A DNA stretch of 64,000 nt from Asticcacaulis sp. (lineage in GTDB: Bacteria > Pseudomonadota > Alphaproteobacteria > Caulobacterales > Caulobacteraceae), in the NCBI GenBank assembly GCA_024707255.1, contig JANQAC010000002.1, positions 1,420,001 through 1,484,000 of the forward strand, written 5' to 3'. Below the pieces are notes generated by a model. That model was not told the DNA's origin and searched no databases. It worked only from the letters and a program-made list of their open reading frames with translations. Of this stretch, positions 38,072 to 48,243 are shown piece by piece; positions within the stretch are counted from its first letter, which is position 1; each line of letters opens with the position of its first letter. Both the position numbers and the translations under genes were made by a program.

Positions 38072-39223
38072 CTACAGAGTTTGCCAGTCGATGATGCTGA
38101 GACCGTACCCTTCAAGCGCCGCCGGCTTGGGGCGCGTGCCGGACAGGGCGATCATGTCGCGCACCCCTAGATCGAGCAGGATCTGCGCACCGACGCCATA
38201 ATCGCGCAGGCCGCGCGAACTGTGGGCCGCGCCATCATCCGAGCCGAAGCGGTTCGACAGCACCTTCGGATCAGGGTCGCGCAGCAGCACCATGACGGCC
38301 GGACCATTGTGCGCCGCCAGGGCTTCCATGGCCTTCTGCACATAGTTGCTGCGGAAGGCGCCGCCCTGCCCGCCCAGCACATCCGAGGCGATATCGAGCT
38401 GGTGCATACGTACGAGTGTCGGCTTGTTTGGCACCGGCTGCGCCTTGACCAGGGCCAGGTGCTCGGCGCCATCCAGTTGATTGCGATAGACAAGTAAACG
38501 GAACTGACCGCCCCACTCGCTCTCGAACGGACGCTCCAGCACACGCTCGACAAAGCGCTCGGTGCGGCGGCGATAGGCGATCAGGTCGGCGATGGTGCCG
38601 ATCTTCAAGCCGTGGAGTTGCGCGAAAGGCACCAGGTCCGGCAGGCGTGCCATGGTGCCGTCGTCATTGATGATCTCGCAGATCACGCCAGCCGGATAAA
38701 GCCCGGCCATACGCGAAATATCGACAGCGGCTTCGGTATGGCCGGCGCGGACCAGCACCCCGCCTTCACGAGCCACCAGCGGAAAAACGTGGCCGGGAGA
38801 CACGATATCGCGGGAATCCTTGGTGGTATCGATGGCGACAGCGATGGTGTGAGCCCGGTCCTTCGGCGAGATGCCGGTCGAGATGCCGTCCTTGGCCTCG
38901 ATGGAAACCGTAAAAGCAGTGCCGTTGCGCGCGCCGTTGTCATGCACCATCGGCGGCAGGCGCAGGGTCTTGGCGCGCTCACCGGTGATCGACAGACAGA
39001 TCAGGCCGCGGGCAAAACGCGCCATGAAGTTGATGATGTCGGGCGTCGCCATCTGCGCGGGGATAACGACATCACCTTCGTTCTCGCGATCCTCGGCATC
39101 GACCAGGATATAGGGGCGGCCATTGCGGGCGTCTTCCAGGATATCCTCGATGGAGGAGATCGGGCTGTCATAGCCATTATCCGGATTGGTGCCCAAATCG
39201 GTGGTGATCTTGTTCAGCGTCAT
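38072..39223 (-). CDS. RibBA-type protein: DHBP synthase with degenerate GTP cyclohydrolase II domain
   Basis: The N-terminal half (about 1-220) is a complete RibB: YILVDAEDRENEGDVVIPAQM, FARGLICLSI, and VRAGHTEAAVDISRMAG, which makes the four-carbon unit from ribulose 5-phosphate. The C-terminal half (about 225-383) is RibA-like in fold. However, the zinc-cysteine motif of active RibA (RxHxECLTGD...RCDCG) is replaced by VRMHQLDIASDVLGGQGG with no cysteines. The second half is therefore probably inactive as a cyclohydrolase, and a separate RibA should exist elsewhere. Confidence 0.9.
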   Translation of the reverse strand: MTLNKITTDLGTNPDNGYDSPISSIEDILEDARNGRPYILVDAEDRENEGDVVIPAQMATPDIINFMARFARGLICLSITGERAKTLRLPPMVHDNGARNGTAFTVSIEAKDGISTGISPKDRAHTIAVAIDTTKDSRDIVSPGHVFPLVAREGGVLVRAGHTEAAVDISRMAGLYPAGVICEIINDDGTMARLPDLVPFAQLHGLKIGTIADLIAYRRRTERFVERVLERPFESEWGGQFRLLVYRNQLDGAEHLALVKAQPVPNKPTLVRMHQLDIASDVLGGQGGAFRSNYVQKAMEALAAHNGPAVMVLLRDPDPKVLSNRFGSDDGAAHSSRGLRDYGVGAQILLDLGVRDMIALSGTRPKPAALEGYGLSIIDWQTL

Positions 39224-39228
39224 GATGG

Positions 39229-39819
39229 TTACTCTGTCTCAAACCAACGGGCGGCATAGCGCGCTAAGCGATCAACCTCAAGGTTTACGCTGTCACCGAC
39301 TGTCATTTTCGACAAGGTTGTGTGCAGCCAGGTGTGTGGGATAATGTTGACGCCGAAGGTCTGGCCCTCGACTTCGTTGACAGTCAGCGAAATGCCGTCG
39401 AGCGCTACCGATCCCTTGGGCGCGATAAAGCGGTGCAGCGGCGCCGGCGCTTCGAAGGTCAGGCGGTAGCTGTCGCCGTCCTGCTTGACGCTGATGAGCT
39501 TTGCCAAGCCATCGACATGGCCGGAAACGATATGGCCACCCAGTTCATCGCCGATCTTCAGGGCGCGCTCGATATTGACCTTTGAGCCTTCCTGCCACTG
39601 GCCCAGATTGGTCAGGCTGAGCGTCTCGTTGGAGACATCAAGATCATAGCTGCGACCCTGTTTGGAAACCACGGTCAGGCAGCAGCCGGCATGGCTGATC
39701 GAGGCGCCGATCTCGACATCATCGAGGTCGAAATCGACATGCATGGTCAGACGCACGCCGGCGTCCGACTTGATCAGGGTCTCGACGGTCCCCATGCTGG
39801 AAATAATGCCCGTAAACAC
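39229..39819 (-). CDS. ribE: riboflavin synthase alpha chain
   Basis: Dismutates two lumazines to riboflavin. The 196-aa protein is two homologous lumazine-binding barrels: the first starts FTGIISSMGTVETL, the second LGGHIVSGHVDGLAKLI. The start is GTG at 39819. It ends 5 bases before ribBA starts. The gene is called ribE or ribC in different organisms. Confidence 0.95.
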   Translation of the reverse strand: MFTGIISSMGTVETLIKSDAGVRLTMHVDFDLDDVEIGASISHAGCCLTVVSKQGRSYDLDVSNETLSLTNLGQWQEGSKVNIERALKIGDELGGHIVSGHVDGLAKLISVKQDGDSYRLTFEAPAPLHRFIAPKGSVALDGISLTVNEVEGQTFGVNIIPHTWLHTTLSKMTVGDSVNLEVDRLARYAARWFETE

Positions 39820-39828
39820 GTTTAGTCC

Positions 39829-40476
39829 TCAGATCAGTTCATAGGTTTCCCAGAGGTCGTCGCCGACCGACTGGACGCCCAGGCGCGTGAACCGCACCAT
39901 GTGGTTGATATCCTCAATATTCAGGTGCCCGATCACCGGCCGGGCGTCTCCGCCCAAGATGGTGGCCGAGCGAAACCATTCAAGGCGATCGATCAGGCCA
40001 GCGCGCAGGAAGGCCGTGGCTATGACGCCGCCGCCTTCGACAAACAGCCGCTCGATCCCGGCCACACTGATGGCTTCGAGCGCCGCTTCGAGATCGACAC
40101 GCTGGTGTTTCGACGGCACTTTCAGCGCCCGAACGCCCAAGGATTGCATTTCACCAGTGACTTCAGTTGTCGTGACAACATAGGTCGGGATGACGCGCGC
40201 CGTCTGGGCCAGCTTCGACGTCAAAGGCAGGCGCGAACGGGAGTCCAGCACGATCCGCGCGGGTTGGTAGCCTTCGTAATTCGGCAGGCGGACGGTCAGT
40301 TCGGGATCATCCTTCAGAACGGTTTCGATACCGACCAGGACCGCATCATGGCCACCGCGCAATTCGTGGACGACACGGCGCGCTTCCTCGCCAGTGATCC
40401 ACTTGCTCTGGCCGGAGGCCGTGGCAATGCGACCGTCCAGCGTTGTGGCCAGCTTTAATGTGATTTGTGGGCGCAT
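39829..40476 (-). CDS. RibD reductase domain alone (lacks the deaminase domain)
   Basis: A 215-aa protein that matches only the C-terminal reductase half of RibD. It starts PQITLKLATTLDGRIATASGQSKWITG and has GHDAVLVGIETVLKDDPELTVRLP and RLFVEGGGVIATAFL. In most relatives a zinc deaminase domain of about 145 residues comes first in the same protein. Only 125 bases separate this ATG from the nrdR terminator region, so the deaminase is not hidden by a frame shift here. It should be encoded elsewhere if the pathway is complete. Confidence 0.88.
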   Translation of the reverse strand: MRPQITLKLATTLDGRIATASGQSKWITGEEARRVVHELRGGHDAVLVGIETVLKDDPELTVRLPNYEGYQPARIVLDSRSRLPLTSKLAQTARVIPTYVVTTTEVTGEMQSLGVRALKVPSKHQRVDLEAALEAISVAGIERLFVEGGGVIATAFLRAGLIDRLEWFRSATILGGDARPVIGHLNIEDINHMVRFTRLGVQSVGDDLWETYELI

Positions 40477-40480
40477 TACT

Positions 40481-40503
40481 CCGAACCTCGTTTAGAGGTT
40501 CGG
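40481..40503 (-). promoter_or_regulatory. hairpin covering the ribosome-binding region of the ribD-like gene
   Basis: On the minus strand CCGAACCTC-TAAAC-GAGGTTCGG is a perfect 9-bp stem that ends 4 bases before the ATG at 40476. The only Shine-Dalgarno-like sequence (GAGG/GGAG) lies in its 3' arm. A second GC-rich hairpin (GCCGCGCGGGC... GCGCGGCGGGC) is just upstream. The layout suggests a structured leader that may limit translation. It does not match the FMN riboswitch core. Confidence 0.5.
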
Positions 40504-40565
40504 CAAGGGCGACTGCCCGCCGCGCACTTTTGCGCGTAAGCCCGCGCGGCATCTGAGCGCACTAG

Positions 40566-40607
40566 AAAAAAGCTTAATTGCAAATGGCTTGCCATTTGCA
40601 ATTAAGC
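40566..40607 (-). terminator. perfect 17-bp hairpin terminator ending nrdR
   Basis: GCTTAATTGCAAATGGC pairs perfectly with GCCATTTGCAATTAAGC, followed by TTTTTT on the minus strand. The left arm includes the nrdR stop codon, so glyA-nrdR transcription ends here and the rib genes need their own promoter within 40477-40565. Confidence 0.88.
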
Positions 40608-41129
40608 GTCGTCGGATGGGGAGATGTCCTGCTCGCCCAGCCCCTGCCTGATATCCTTCGGATCTTCCGGCGCATCATTGTCCAGCCCCTCATCGCCCAG
40701 AAACTTGGCGAAGTCCGAGGTCTCACGGAAATCCCGATAAACCGAAGCGTAACGGACATAGGCCACCACATCGAGTGACTTGAGCGCATCCATGACCAGG
40801 CCGCCGACCGTATCGGACGGAATATCGGTCTCGCCCATGCTTTCCAGTTGGCGGACAATGCCCGACACCATGCGGTCGACTCGGTCCTGATCGACCGGTC
40901 GCTTGCGAAGCGCAATCGATATGGAGCGTTCCAGCTTTTCACGGTCGAAAGGTGTGCGTCGTCCCGAGCGCTTGACCACCATCAGGTCGCGCAACTGTAC
41001 GCGTTCGAACGTGGTAAAACGTCCGCCGCATTCCGAGCACGACCGGCGGCGACGGATCGCCGCGCCGTCTTCCGACGGGCGGCTGTCCTTCACCTGGGTT
41101 TCAAGGTTTCCGCAAAAGGGACAGCGCAT
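40602..41129 (-). CDS. nrdR: transcriptional repressor NrdR
   Basis: Senses nucleotides and represses ribonucleotide reductase genes. The N-terminal zinc ribbon is MRCPFCGN...[17 protein letters not shown]. The ATP-cone follows, with [20 protein letters not shown] and [12 protein letters not shown]. It is 175 aa, with an acidic C-terminal tail. It lies 6 bases after glyA. Its last codons overlap a terminator hairpin. Confidence 0.96.
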   Translation of the reverse strand: MRCPFCGNLETQVKDSRPSEDGAAIRRRRSCSECGGRFTTFERVQLRDLMVVKRSGRRTPFDREKLERSISIALRKRPVDQDRVDRMVSGIVRQLESMGETDIPSDTVGGLVMDALKSLDVVAYVRYASVYRDFRETSDFAKFLGDEGLDNDAPEDPKDIRQGLGEQDISPSDDA

Positions 41130-41135
41130 GTTTGC

Positions 41136-42440
41136 TTACCCGTAGATTGGGAAGTTCTTGGTCAGCATCAGCACCTGGGCACGGACCTTTTCCTGCACGG
41201 CCAGATCGGGCTTGCCCTCATTGGCCGCCATGCCATCCACCACGTCAGCGATCAGGTTGCCGATGGTGATGAACTCCGCCTCACGGAAGCCGCGGGTGGT
41301 GCCGGCCGGCGTGCCAAGACGGACACCAGACGTGATGGTGAAAGGCTTGTCATCGAATGGAATGCCGTTCTTGTTACAGGTGATGAAGGCCGCTTCCAGC
41401 GCTGCTTCGGTATCCTTGCCGTTCTGCCCCTTCGGGCGCAGGTCAACCGACATGACGTGGCTATCGGTGCCGCCGGTGACAATGGCCAGACCGCGCGAAA
41501 CGAGCGTATCGGCAAGCGCCCGGGCGTTGGCGACGACCTGCTTGGCGTAGGTCTTGAATTCCGGCTGGAGCGCTTCGCCGAAGGCCACGGCCTTGCCGGC
41601 GATGACGTGCATCAGCGGGCCGCCCTGCAGGCCGGGGAAGACCGACGAGTTGATCTTCTTGCCGATCGCTTCGTCGTTCGACAGGATCAGGCCGCCGCGC
41701 GGACCGCGCAGGGTCTTGTGGGTGGTGGTGGTGACGACGTGGGCGTGCGGCAGCGGATCAGGATAGACGCCGCCGGCGACCAGGCCGGCATAGTGGGCCA
41801 TATCGACGAACAGGTAGGCGCCGACCGAATCGGCGATCTCGCGGAAGCGTTTGAAGTCGATATGACGCGGATAGTTGGAGGCGCCGGCGATGATCAGCTT
41901 CGGCTTGTGCTGCTGGGCCAGGTCATTGACCTGTTCCATGTCGATCAGGTTGGTGTCGCGCGTCACGCCATAGGGCACGACATTGAACCACTTGCCCGAC
42001 TGGTTGGCCGGGGAACCATGCGTCAGGTGACCGCCGCAGGCCAGGTCCATGCCCATATAGGTGTCGCCCGGCTGGAGCAGCGAGAAGAAGACGGCCTGGT
42101 TGGCCTGGGCGCCGGAATGCGGCTGGACGTTGGCGAAGGCGCAGTTGAACAGGGTCTTGGCACGTTCAATGGCCAGGCGCTCGACATCATCGGCGTATTC
42201 GCAGCCACCGTAATAACGACGGCCGGGATAACCTTCGGCGTACTTGTTGGTCAGGACGGAGCCTTGCGCTTCGAGAACAGCTTTCGAGACGATGTTTTCC
42301 GAGGCGATCAGTTCGATCTGGTCCTGCTGACGATGCAGCTCGCCCTTGATGGCCGCCATGACTTCGGAATCTTGGGTGGCGAGATCGTTGTTGAAGAAGC
42401 CTTGCGGGATGAATGAGCCGGCGTTCGCGGGTGCGTTCAA
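41136..42440 (-). CDS. glyA: serine hydroxymethyltransferase
   Basis: PLP enzyme that interconverts serine and glycine and loads tetrahydrofolate. The lysine motif is [15 protein letters not shown], with [21 protein letters not shown] and [12 protein letters not shown] upstream. The start is probably TTG at 42440 ([16 protein letters not shown]) with AGGA 9 bases before it, giving about 434 aa. Reading further up to 42515 adds residues unlike the family, and the next ATG would cut into the conserved FFNNDLAT region. It is followed by nrdR. Confidence 0.94.
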   Translation of the reverse strand: MNAPANAGSFIPQGFFNNDLATQDSEVMAAIKGELHRQQDQIELIASENIVSKAVLEAQGSVLTNKYAEGYPGRRYYGGCEYADDVERLAIERAKTLFNCAFANVQPHSGAQANQAVFFSLLQPGDTYMGMDLACGGHLTHGSPANQSGKWFNVVPYGVTRDTNLIDMEQVNDLAQQHKPKLIIAGASNYPRHIDFKRFREIADSVGAYLFVDMAHYAGLVAGGVYPDPLPHAHVVTTTTHKTLRGPRGGLILSNDEAIGKKINSSVFPGLQGGPLMHVIAGKAVAFGEALQPEFKTYAKQVVANARALADTLVSRGLAIVTGGTDSHVMSVDLRPKGQNGKDTEAALEAAFITCNKNGIPFDDKPFTITSGVRLGTPAGTTRGFREAEFITIGNLIADVVDGMAANEGKPDLAVQEKVRAQVLMLTKNFPIYG

Positions 42441-42646
42441 GGGAGCGATTCCTGTGCTGGAGGAAGGATAAGGGGGATATGGGGAGCGTTTACGCTTATA
42501 GCCAGCGTGAGGCAAGGTTTTTCCCCTGGTTCGCAGTTGCGAAATCGGCAGGCATGTGGCAATAACGGCAGGAACTCCGGACTCAAAGCACTTTGAGTGG
42601 CTATTTCTGGCGCCTATCCCCAGAACCTCCCCAATTTAAAGATATC

Positions 42647-44131
42647 ATGCTTTCCCTCACCACGCTTAAACGCGAATGGTTGGCGAATCCGCGTAACGAC
42701 CTGCTGTCCGGTACGGTCGTCGCCCTGGCGCTGATTCCCGAAGCCATTGCCTTTTCCATTATCGCCGGTGTCGATCCGGCCGTCGGGCTCTACGCCTCCT
42801 TCATCATCGCCATCACCATTGCCATTGTCGGCGGACGCCCGGCCATGATTTCGGCCGCTACCGGCTCCATGACCCTGGTCATGGCCGGGCTGGTCAAATC
42901 CCACGGGCTCGATTACCTGCTGGCCGCCAGCCTGCTAACCGGCGTTTTCCAGATCATCATTGGCCTGCTGAAACTCGGCAGCCTGATCCGTTTCGTATCG
43001 CGCTCGGTGATGACCGGTTTCGTCAACTCACTGGCGATATTGATCTTCCTGGCCCAGATGCCGCAGCTGATTCACGTCACCTGGCCAACCTATGCGCTGG
43101 TGGCCGGCGGACTGGCCATCATCTACGGTTTTCCCTACGTCACCAAGGCGGTCCCCTCGCCGCTTATCGCCATACTGGTCATTACCGGGCTGACGCTCTG
43201 GCTGCATCTCGATGTCAATACGGTGGGCGACATGGGCCATATGCCGACCGCCCTGCCGCCCTTCCACATTCCGCGAGTGCCGCTGACCTGGGAGACCTTC
43301 GTCACCATCGCACCGCTTTCGGCCACACTGGCCTTTGTCGGCCTGCTGGAATCTTTGATGACCGCCAATATCGTCGATGACATGACTGATACGCCATCAG
43401 ACAAGAACACCGAGACACGCGGCCAGGGCATTGCCAATATCGTCGCTTCGCTGTTCGGTGGCATGGCCGGCTGCGCCATGATCGGCCAGAGCGTGATCAA
43501 TGTCAGCTCCGGTGGACGTGGACGGTTGAGTACGCTTTGGGCGGGGCTGTTCCTGCTGTTCCTGATGCTGGTGCTGCAATATTGGGTGGGTCAGATTCCC
43601 ATGGCGGCGCTGGTGGCGGTGATGATCATGGTCAGTATCGGCACATTCGACTGGCAGTCCATCCTGCGTCTGCGCACGGCCCCAAAGCAATCGAGCGCCG
43701 TCATGCTGGTGACGACCGTGGCGGTGGTCGCCACGGGCAATCTGTCCATCGGCGTATTACTGGGTGTACTGATGAGCGTCATCTTCTTCGCCCTGAAAGT
43801 CAGCCGGCTCGTTTCGGTCGATTGCACGGAGACGGATGACGGCAAGTGCCGGACCTATACCGTGCATGGCCAGTTGTTCTTCGTATCGGCCGATCTGTTC
43901 ACCAGCGGGTTTGAATTCCACGGTCATCCGGAAAAGGTGACCATCGATCTCAGCCAGGCGCGGGTGTGGGATATCACGGCGGTTGAGGCGATCGACAAGG
44001 CCGTCTTCCGCTATCGCAAGAGCGGCGCCGATGTGCAGGTTATCGGCATGAGCGAGGCGTGCAGTACGCTGGTAGAAAAGGTCGGTCAGTTCGACAAGAC
44101 CTTTCTGCCGTCAAGTGCGGTCGGTGACTAG
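42647..44131 (+). CDS. SulP-family anion transporter with STAS domain
   Basis: Inner-membrane transporter for sulfate, bicarbonate or a similar anion. The ATG at 42647 ([11 protein letters not shown]) gives 494 aa with about 11 helices. Typical parts are [28 protein letters not shown] (split here), [11 protein letters not shown] and [29 protein letters not shown] domain follows from about 400. The small STAS and gene length fit the bacterial bicarbonate-type SulPs, but substrate cannot be read from sequence. The stop codon TAG uses the first base of an inserted IS element. Confidence 0.9.
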   Translation: MLSLTTLKREWLANPRNDLLSGTVVALALIPEAIAFSIIAGVDPAVGLYASFIIAITIAIVGGRPAMISAATGSMTLVMAGLVKSHGLDYLLAASLLTGVFQIIIGLLKLGSLIRFVSRSVMTGFVNSLAILIFLAQMPQLIHVTWPTYALVAGGLAIIYGFPYVTKAVPSPLIAILVITGLTLWLHLDVNTVGDMGHMPTALPPFHIPRVPLTWETFVTIAPLSATLAFVGLLESLMTANIVDDMTDTPSDKNTETRGQGIANIVASLFGGMAGCAMIGQSVINVSSGGRGRLSTLWAGLFLLFLMLVLQYWVGQIPMAALVAVMIMVSIGTFDWQSILRLRTAPKQSSAVMLVTTVAVVATGNLSIGVLLGVLMSVIFFALKVSRLVSVDCTETDDGKCRTYTVHGQLFFVSADLFTSGFEFHGHPEKVTIDLSQARVWDITAVEAIDKAVFRYRKSGADVQVIGMSEACSTLVEKVGQFDKTFLPSSAVGD

Positions 44132-44977
44132 GCTCAGGACCTGTTGATTAACAGGATTCCCAAATCAGGTTTGTTATGTTTCACTCTTTGCAGGAGTGAC
44201 TTGCCATGAGTGATTTGTTTTTGCTGTCTGAGCGCCAGTTCCACCGCATCCGTCCCTATTTTCCGCTGTCGCACGGGGTACCGCGTGTGGATGACCTTCG
44301 GGTTGTGAGCGGGATTATTTACGTTATAAAACATGGACTTCAGTGGAAAGATGCGCCGTCAGGTTACGGCCCACACAAGACGCTATACAACCGGTTTATC
44401 CGCTGGAGCCGGCTGGGTGTGTTCAACCGCATTTTTCGCGGCTCTGGCCGGACATGCCCGTGAACCCGACCGGCTGATGATCGATGCAACCCATCTGAAG
44501 GCACATCGGACGGCGGCAAGCCTCCTTAAAAAGGGGCTCTTTCCCGCTGCATCGGTCGCACGAAAGGCGGCCTCAACTCAAAGCTCCACGCTGTGACAGA
44601 CGGCCAGGGGCGGCCTTTGGTGCTGCTTCTGTCCGAAGGCCAGATGAGCGACTATAAAGGTGCGGCCCTGCTGCCTGACTCTTTGCCCAAGGCTAAAGAC
44701 CTGCTGGCTGACCGTGGCTATGACGCTGACTGGTTCCGCAAAGCCTTGATTGAAAAAGGTATTACGCCCTGCATTCCGCCAAGGCAAAACCGAAAAATCC
44801 AGGTCGACTACGACAAACGGCTCTACAAACAGCGCCACAAGGTCGAGAACATGTTTGCAAAACTGAAGGACTGGCGACGCATACACACACGATACGAACG
44901 ATGCGCACACACATTCTTCTCAGCCATACTCATCGCCGCTACCGTAGCCTTCTGGATCAATCAATGAGTCCTGAGCC
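44131..44977 (+). mobile_element. IS5-family insertion sequence (IS427-like), 847 bp
   Basis: Terminal inverted repeats start GGCTCAGGACCTGTTGATTAA on the left, and the complement of the right end reads GGCTCAGGACTCATTGATTGA, about 16 of 21 identical. The target duplication is TA, at 44129-44130 and 44978-44979, inside a CTAG site. The element contains a DDE transposase reading frame in pieces. Size, ends and target fit the IS427 group of IS5. Confidence 0.9.
44206..44967 (+). pseudogene. IS5-family transposase, in three frame pieces
   Basis: The first part (from the ATG at 44206) is the N-terminal domain FHRIRPYFPLSHGVPRVDDLRVV and LQWKDAPSGYGPHKTLYNRF. A change of frame at the run ATTTTTCGC near 44434 leads to AALAGHAREPDRLMIDATHLKAHRTAASLLKKG in the next frame, including the first catalytic Asp (MIDATH). 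A second change at TTTCCCGCTGC near 44538-44541 (one C missing) returns to the first frame: GRTKGGLNSKLHAVTDGQGRP and then DRGYDAD and HKVENMFAKLKDWRRIHTRYER with the Asp and Glu. The first shift may be the programmed frameshift known in IS427-type elements. The second looks like damage or an indel error. Confidence 0.85.
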
Positions 44978-44995
44978 TAGCGACGTACAAACCAA

Positions 44996-45892
44996 TTAGT
45001 TTGGCGTTACCTGCTCTCCGCCCTCGCCTTGTGACGGTTTGGCCGCCTGACCAACCGTATCGGTCACGCGTCGCGTCATATCCTGCGTATCGGTTGTGGC
45101 GCCGCCCGGTGTCCGCATCGGCGCCGGCGCGGCGGGCTTGAGGCTGGCCGACGGATTAAGACCCGTTCCTTGCGCCTTCAGCATCAGGTTAATGGTTTCG
45201 CGCACAAATACCGCGTCCGTCACCACGCCGAGTTCCAGCCGCTGATTGTCGTCTTCGACCTGCTTGATCAGAACACCGGCGACAAAGGCGTGTCCCTTAT
45301 CGCCCTGGGACGTCATGAAGACCGGCCCGCCGGAATTGCCCGGTACAGCGGTCAGGTCAATCAGGAAAGTAGGATAAGTGGCTGAAGGCGCTACCGGCCA
45401 TGAAGCCAGGCGGCCAGCGCGCAGGATCGGGAAACCGGCAACATTGGCGGAAAGGCCATGCGGATAGCCAAGCGTCATCATCTCGTCGCCCGCCGCCACG
45501 CGCTCATTGACGAAGGTGGCGTCATCGGCCAGCCATTCGGCCGGAATGGCGGAATCGCGCAAGCCCTCCGGCACATTGACCGGGATGATGGCGATATCCT
45601 GCGCTGGATGCTGATACCAGGCCGGCCCATTGACCGTGCGGATGGTCATGTTGGAGGGCACATAGCTCCAGTTGCCCTTGACGCCCTGGACGCGCCAGCC
45701 GATCCGCACATCAGCGGCCGGCATCTTTTCGAAAACGTGGGCGGCGGTGACCAAGACGACTTCGCTCGTGCCGTCGGCCTTCGGAACGGATACCAGAAAC
45801 CCGGTGCCGACCATACGCTTGGCCTCGCTGATCGGCTGATCGATCTGCACGGTCGCCTTGATCAGGGCTACTGTCAGGTCAACATCCATCAT
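44996..45892 (-). CDS. trypsin-like serine protease without signal peptide
   Basis: A 298-aa protein with the trypsin fold and a full triad: VTAAHVFEK (His), QDIAIIPVNV (Asp) and AVPGNSGGPVF (Ser). GTGFLVS marks the N-terminal beta strand. There is no signal peptide or membrane helix at the start (MMDVDLTVALIKATVQ), which is unusual for this class. The C-terminus is Pro/Thr/Gly-rich and disordered. An in-frame GTG and two ATGs lie within 9 bases; the ATG at 45892 has GGGGGA at a good distance. The gene is convergent with the IS and divergent from ptrB. Confidence 0.85.
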   Translation of the reverse strand: MMDVDLTVALIKATVQIDQPISEAKRMVGTGFLVSVPKADGTSEVVLVTAAHVFEKMPAADVRIGWRVQGVKGNWSYVPSNMTIRTVNGPAWYQHPAQDIAIIPVNVPEGLRDSAIPAEWLADDATFVNERVAAGDEMMTLGYPHGLSANVAGFPILRAGRLASWPVAPSATYPTFLIDLTAVPGNSGGPVFMTSQGDKGHAFVAGVLIKQVEDDNQRLELGVVTDAVFVRETINLMLKAQGTGLNPSASLKPAAPAPMRTPGGATTDTQDMTRRVTDTVGQAAKPSQGEGGEQVTPN

Positions 45893-46085
45893 CACGCTTT
45901 TCCCCCAAAAAACCTAAAACAACAGCCAAAGCCATTTGACGACATTTCCGGATTGGGTCAATCCTCTACCCCAATCGTGCGCCACGTCATTACAAAAACC
46001 CTTCCGGTGATTTTGACCAGACCTGGTAACCCTTTTATGACGCAGGCTGGTTTTGCCGCCACACTCCCGATCAAGGAATATTCAA

Positions 46086-48243
46086 GTGTCCGCTTCCCCG
46101 AAGACAGCCACCCTCCTGCCCGTCGCGCCCTCGCCGGCCCGTCAGCCGTTCGAGATCACGCAACTCGGCCATACGCGCGTCGATGACTATCACTGGATGA
46201 AGGACGACAACTGGCAGGCCGTGCTGCGCGACCCCAGCCTGATCCGCGCCGATATCAAGGCGGCTTTGGTCGAGGAGAATGCCTATTCCGCCGCCGTTCT
46301 GGAGAGCACGAAAGCCTTGCAGGACGAGATTTTCGCCGAGATGAAGGGGCGCATCAAGGAAGACGATGCCAGCGTCCCCTCACCCGATGGCACTTTCGAA
46401 TACTATTCGCGCTTCGAGACAGGCGGCCAGCATCCGATTATTGCCCGCCGTCCGCGCACAAAGGCAGCGTTTCCAGCCCCACTCCCTGCCATCGATGATA
46501 CCCGCACGGCCGAACAAATCCTGCTCAACGAAGATGAACGCGCGAAAGGCAAGGATTTCTACGAGACTTCGGATGCCCAGCACAGCCCGGACCACAGCCT
46601 TTTTGCCTGGGGCGAGGATATACAAGGCTCGGAATATTACACCGTCTATGTGAAAGACCTGGCGACCGGCGAGATCCTGCCCGACCCGATCGAAAGCTGC
46701 GATGGCGGCTTCACCTTCTCGCCGGATTCCCGATATATCTTCTGGACCTGGCGCGATGAAAACTCCCGCCCGGCCAAGGTCTATCGCCGGCCGGCCAGAG
46801 GCGGCGAAGACGTGCTGGTCTATGACGAGCCGGACGAAGGGTTCTTCCTGCATATCGGCACGCTCAGTTCCGACGCCTTCATCAGCATCGGCGGCGGCAA
46901 CCACGAGACCAACGAAACCTGGCTGATCCCGGCCAAAACGCCCGAAGCCGCGCCCTTCTGCGTGCAGCCGCGCGAAGACGGCATCCAGTACGACATCGAT
47001 CACTGGGACGACCGCTTCGTCATCCGCACCAATGCCGACGACGCCATCGATTTCAAGCTGATGGTCTCGTTCGCCGGAAGGCCCACGCGCGAAACCTGGA
47101 CCGATCTGGTGCCACATCGCCCCGGCATCTACATCACCGGTTCCGGCGTCTATAAGCGCCACATGATTCGCGTCGAGCGCGAGAACGCCAATACCCGCAT
47201 TGTCATCACGCGCAAGGCCGATATGACCGAGCATGAAATCTCGGTGGCCGAGGAAGCCTACGCCCTGGGCGCCGCCGGCGGTTATGAATACGATACCGAC
47301 ATCCTGCGCTACAGCTATACCTCCCCCACTACTCCGGCCCAGACCTTTGACTACAATATGGAAACGCGTGAGCAGGTTTTGCGCAAGGTCCAGGTCATTC
47401 CCTCGGGCCACAATCCGAAAGACTATGTCGCCCGGAGGCTTTACGCCACAGCCCGGGATGGCCAGAGCGTCCCCATCACCGCGCTGATGAAGGCCGACAC
47501 AAAGCTCGACGGCTCCGCTCCGCTGATGCTCTATGCCTACGGCTCCTATGGTATGCCGATGGACCCCGGCTTTTCGATCCGCTCATTAAGCCTCGTCAAT
47601 CGCGGCTGGGTCTATGCCATCGCCCATATTCGTGGCGGATCGGAAAAGGGCTATGGCTGGTTTCTAGACGGCCGCAAATACAAGAAAATGAACACCTTCA
47701 CCGACTTCATCGCCTGCGCCGAAAGCCTTTGCGACGCCGGATACGGCACGCGCGGGCGCATTGTCGCCTATGGCGGTTCGGCCGGCGGGATGCTTATGGG
47801 CGCGGTCACCAATTTGCGCCCGGACCTGTGGGCGGGCGTTATCGGCGCGGTGCCGTTCGTGGATGTGCTCAATACCATGAGCGACATCTCCCTGCCCCTG
47901 ACCCCGCCGGAATGGCCGGAATGGGGCAATCCGCTGGAGGACGAGGAAGCCTACACCTACATCGCTTCTTACAGCCCTTATGACAATATCGAGGCGAAGC
48001 CCTACCCGCCTGTTTTAGCCACCGGCGGCCTAAGCGATACCCGCGTCACCTACTGGGAACCCATGAAGTGGATCGCCCGGCTGCGAGAAAAAATCGACGT
48101 CGGCGTCCCCCATGCTGCTCAAGATCAATATGGAGGCCGGTCATGGCGGCGCGTCGGGCCGCTTCGAATTCCTGAAGGAAATTGCCTTTGACTATGCCTT
48201 CGCCATCTGGGCCCAAGAGAACAAGAGCGAGCGCAAGGCATGA
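46086..48243 (+). CDS. ptrB: oligopeptidase B / prolyl oligopeptidase family S9 (frame break near 48106)
   Basis: Cytoplasmic serine peptidase that cuts small peptides after basic residues. It starts at GTG 46086 with AAGGA 8 bases upstream. The beta-propeller part begins PFEITQLGHTRVDDYHWMKDD. The catalytic domain holds the nucleophile YGGSAGGMLMG and the Asp in LSDTRVTYWEP. A run of five C at 48105-48109 is one base too long. Removing one base joins to MLLKINMEAGHGGASGRFE, which carries the catalytic histidine and family ending, and gives a stop at 48243 (about 718 aa). The stop then overlaps the next ATG. As written, the frame ends at 48191 without the histidine. Confidence 0.9.

Noticed and set aside
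40477..40565. FMN riboswitch upstream of the rib genes
   Set aside because: The conserved RFN core sequences are absent; only simple hairpins are seen.
44206..44463. Separate short gene for the first IS5 reading frame
   Set aside because: It is the N-terminal part of the transposase; the downstream frames continue the same protein.
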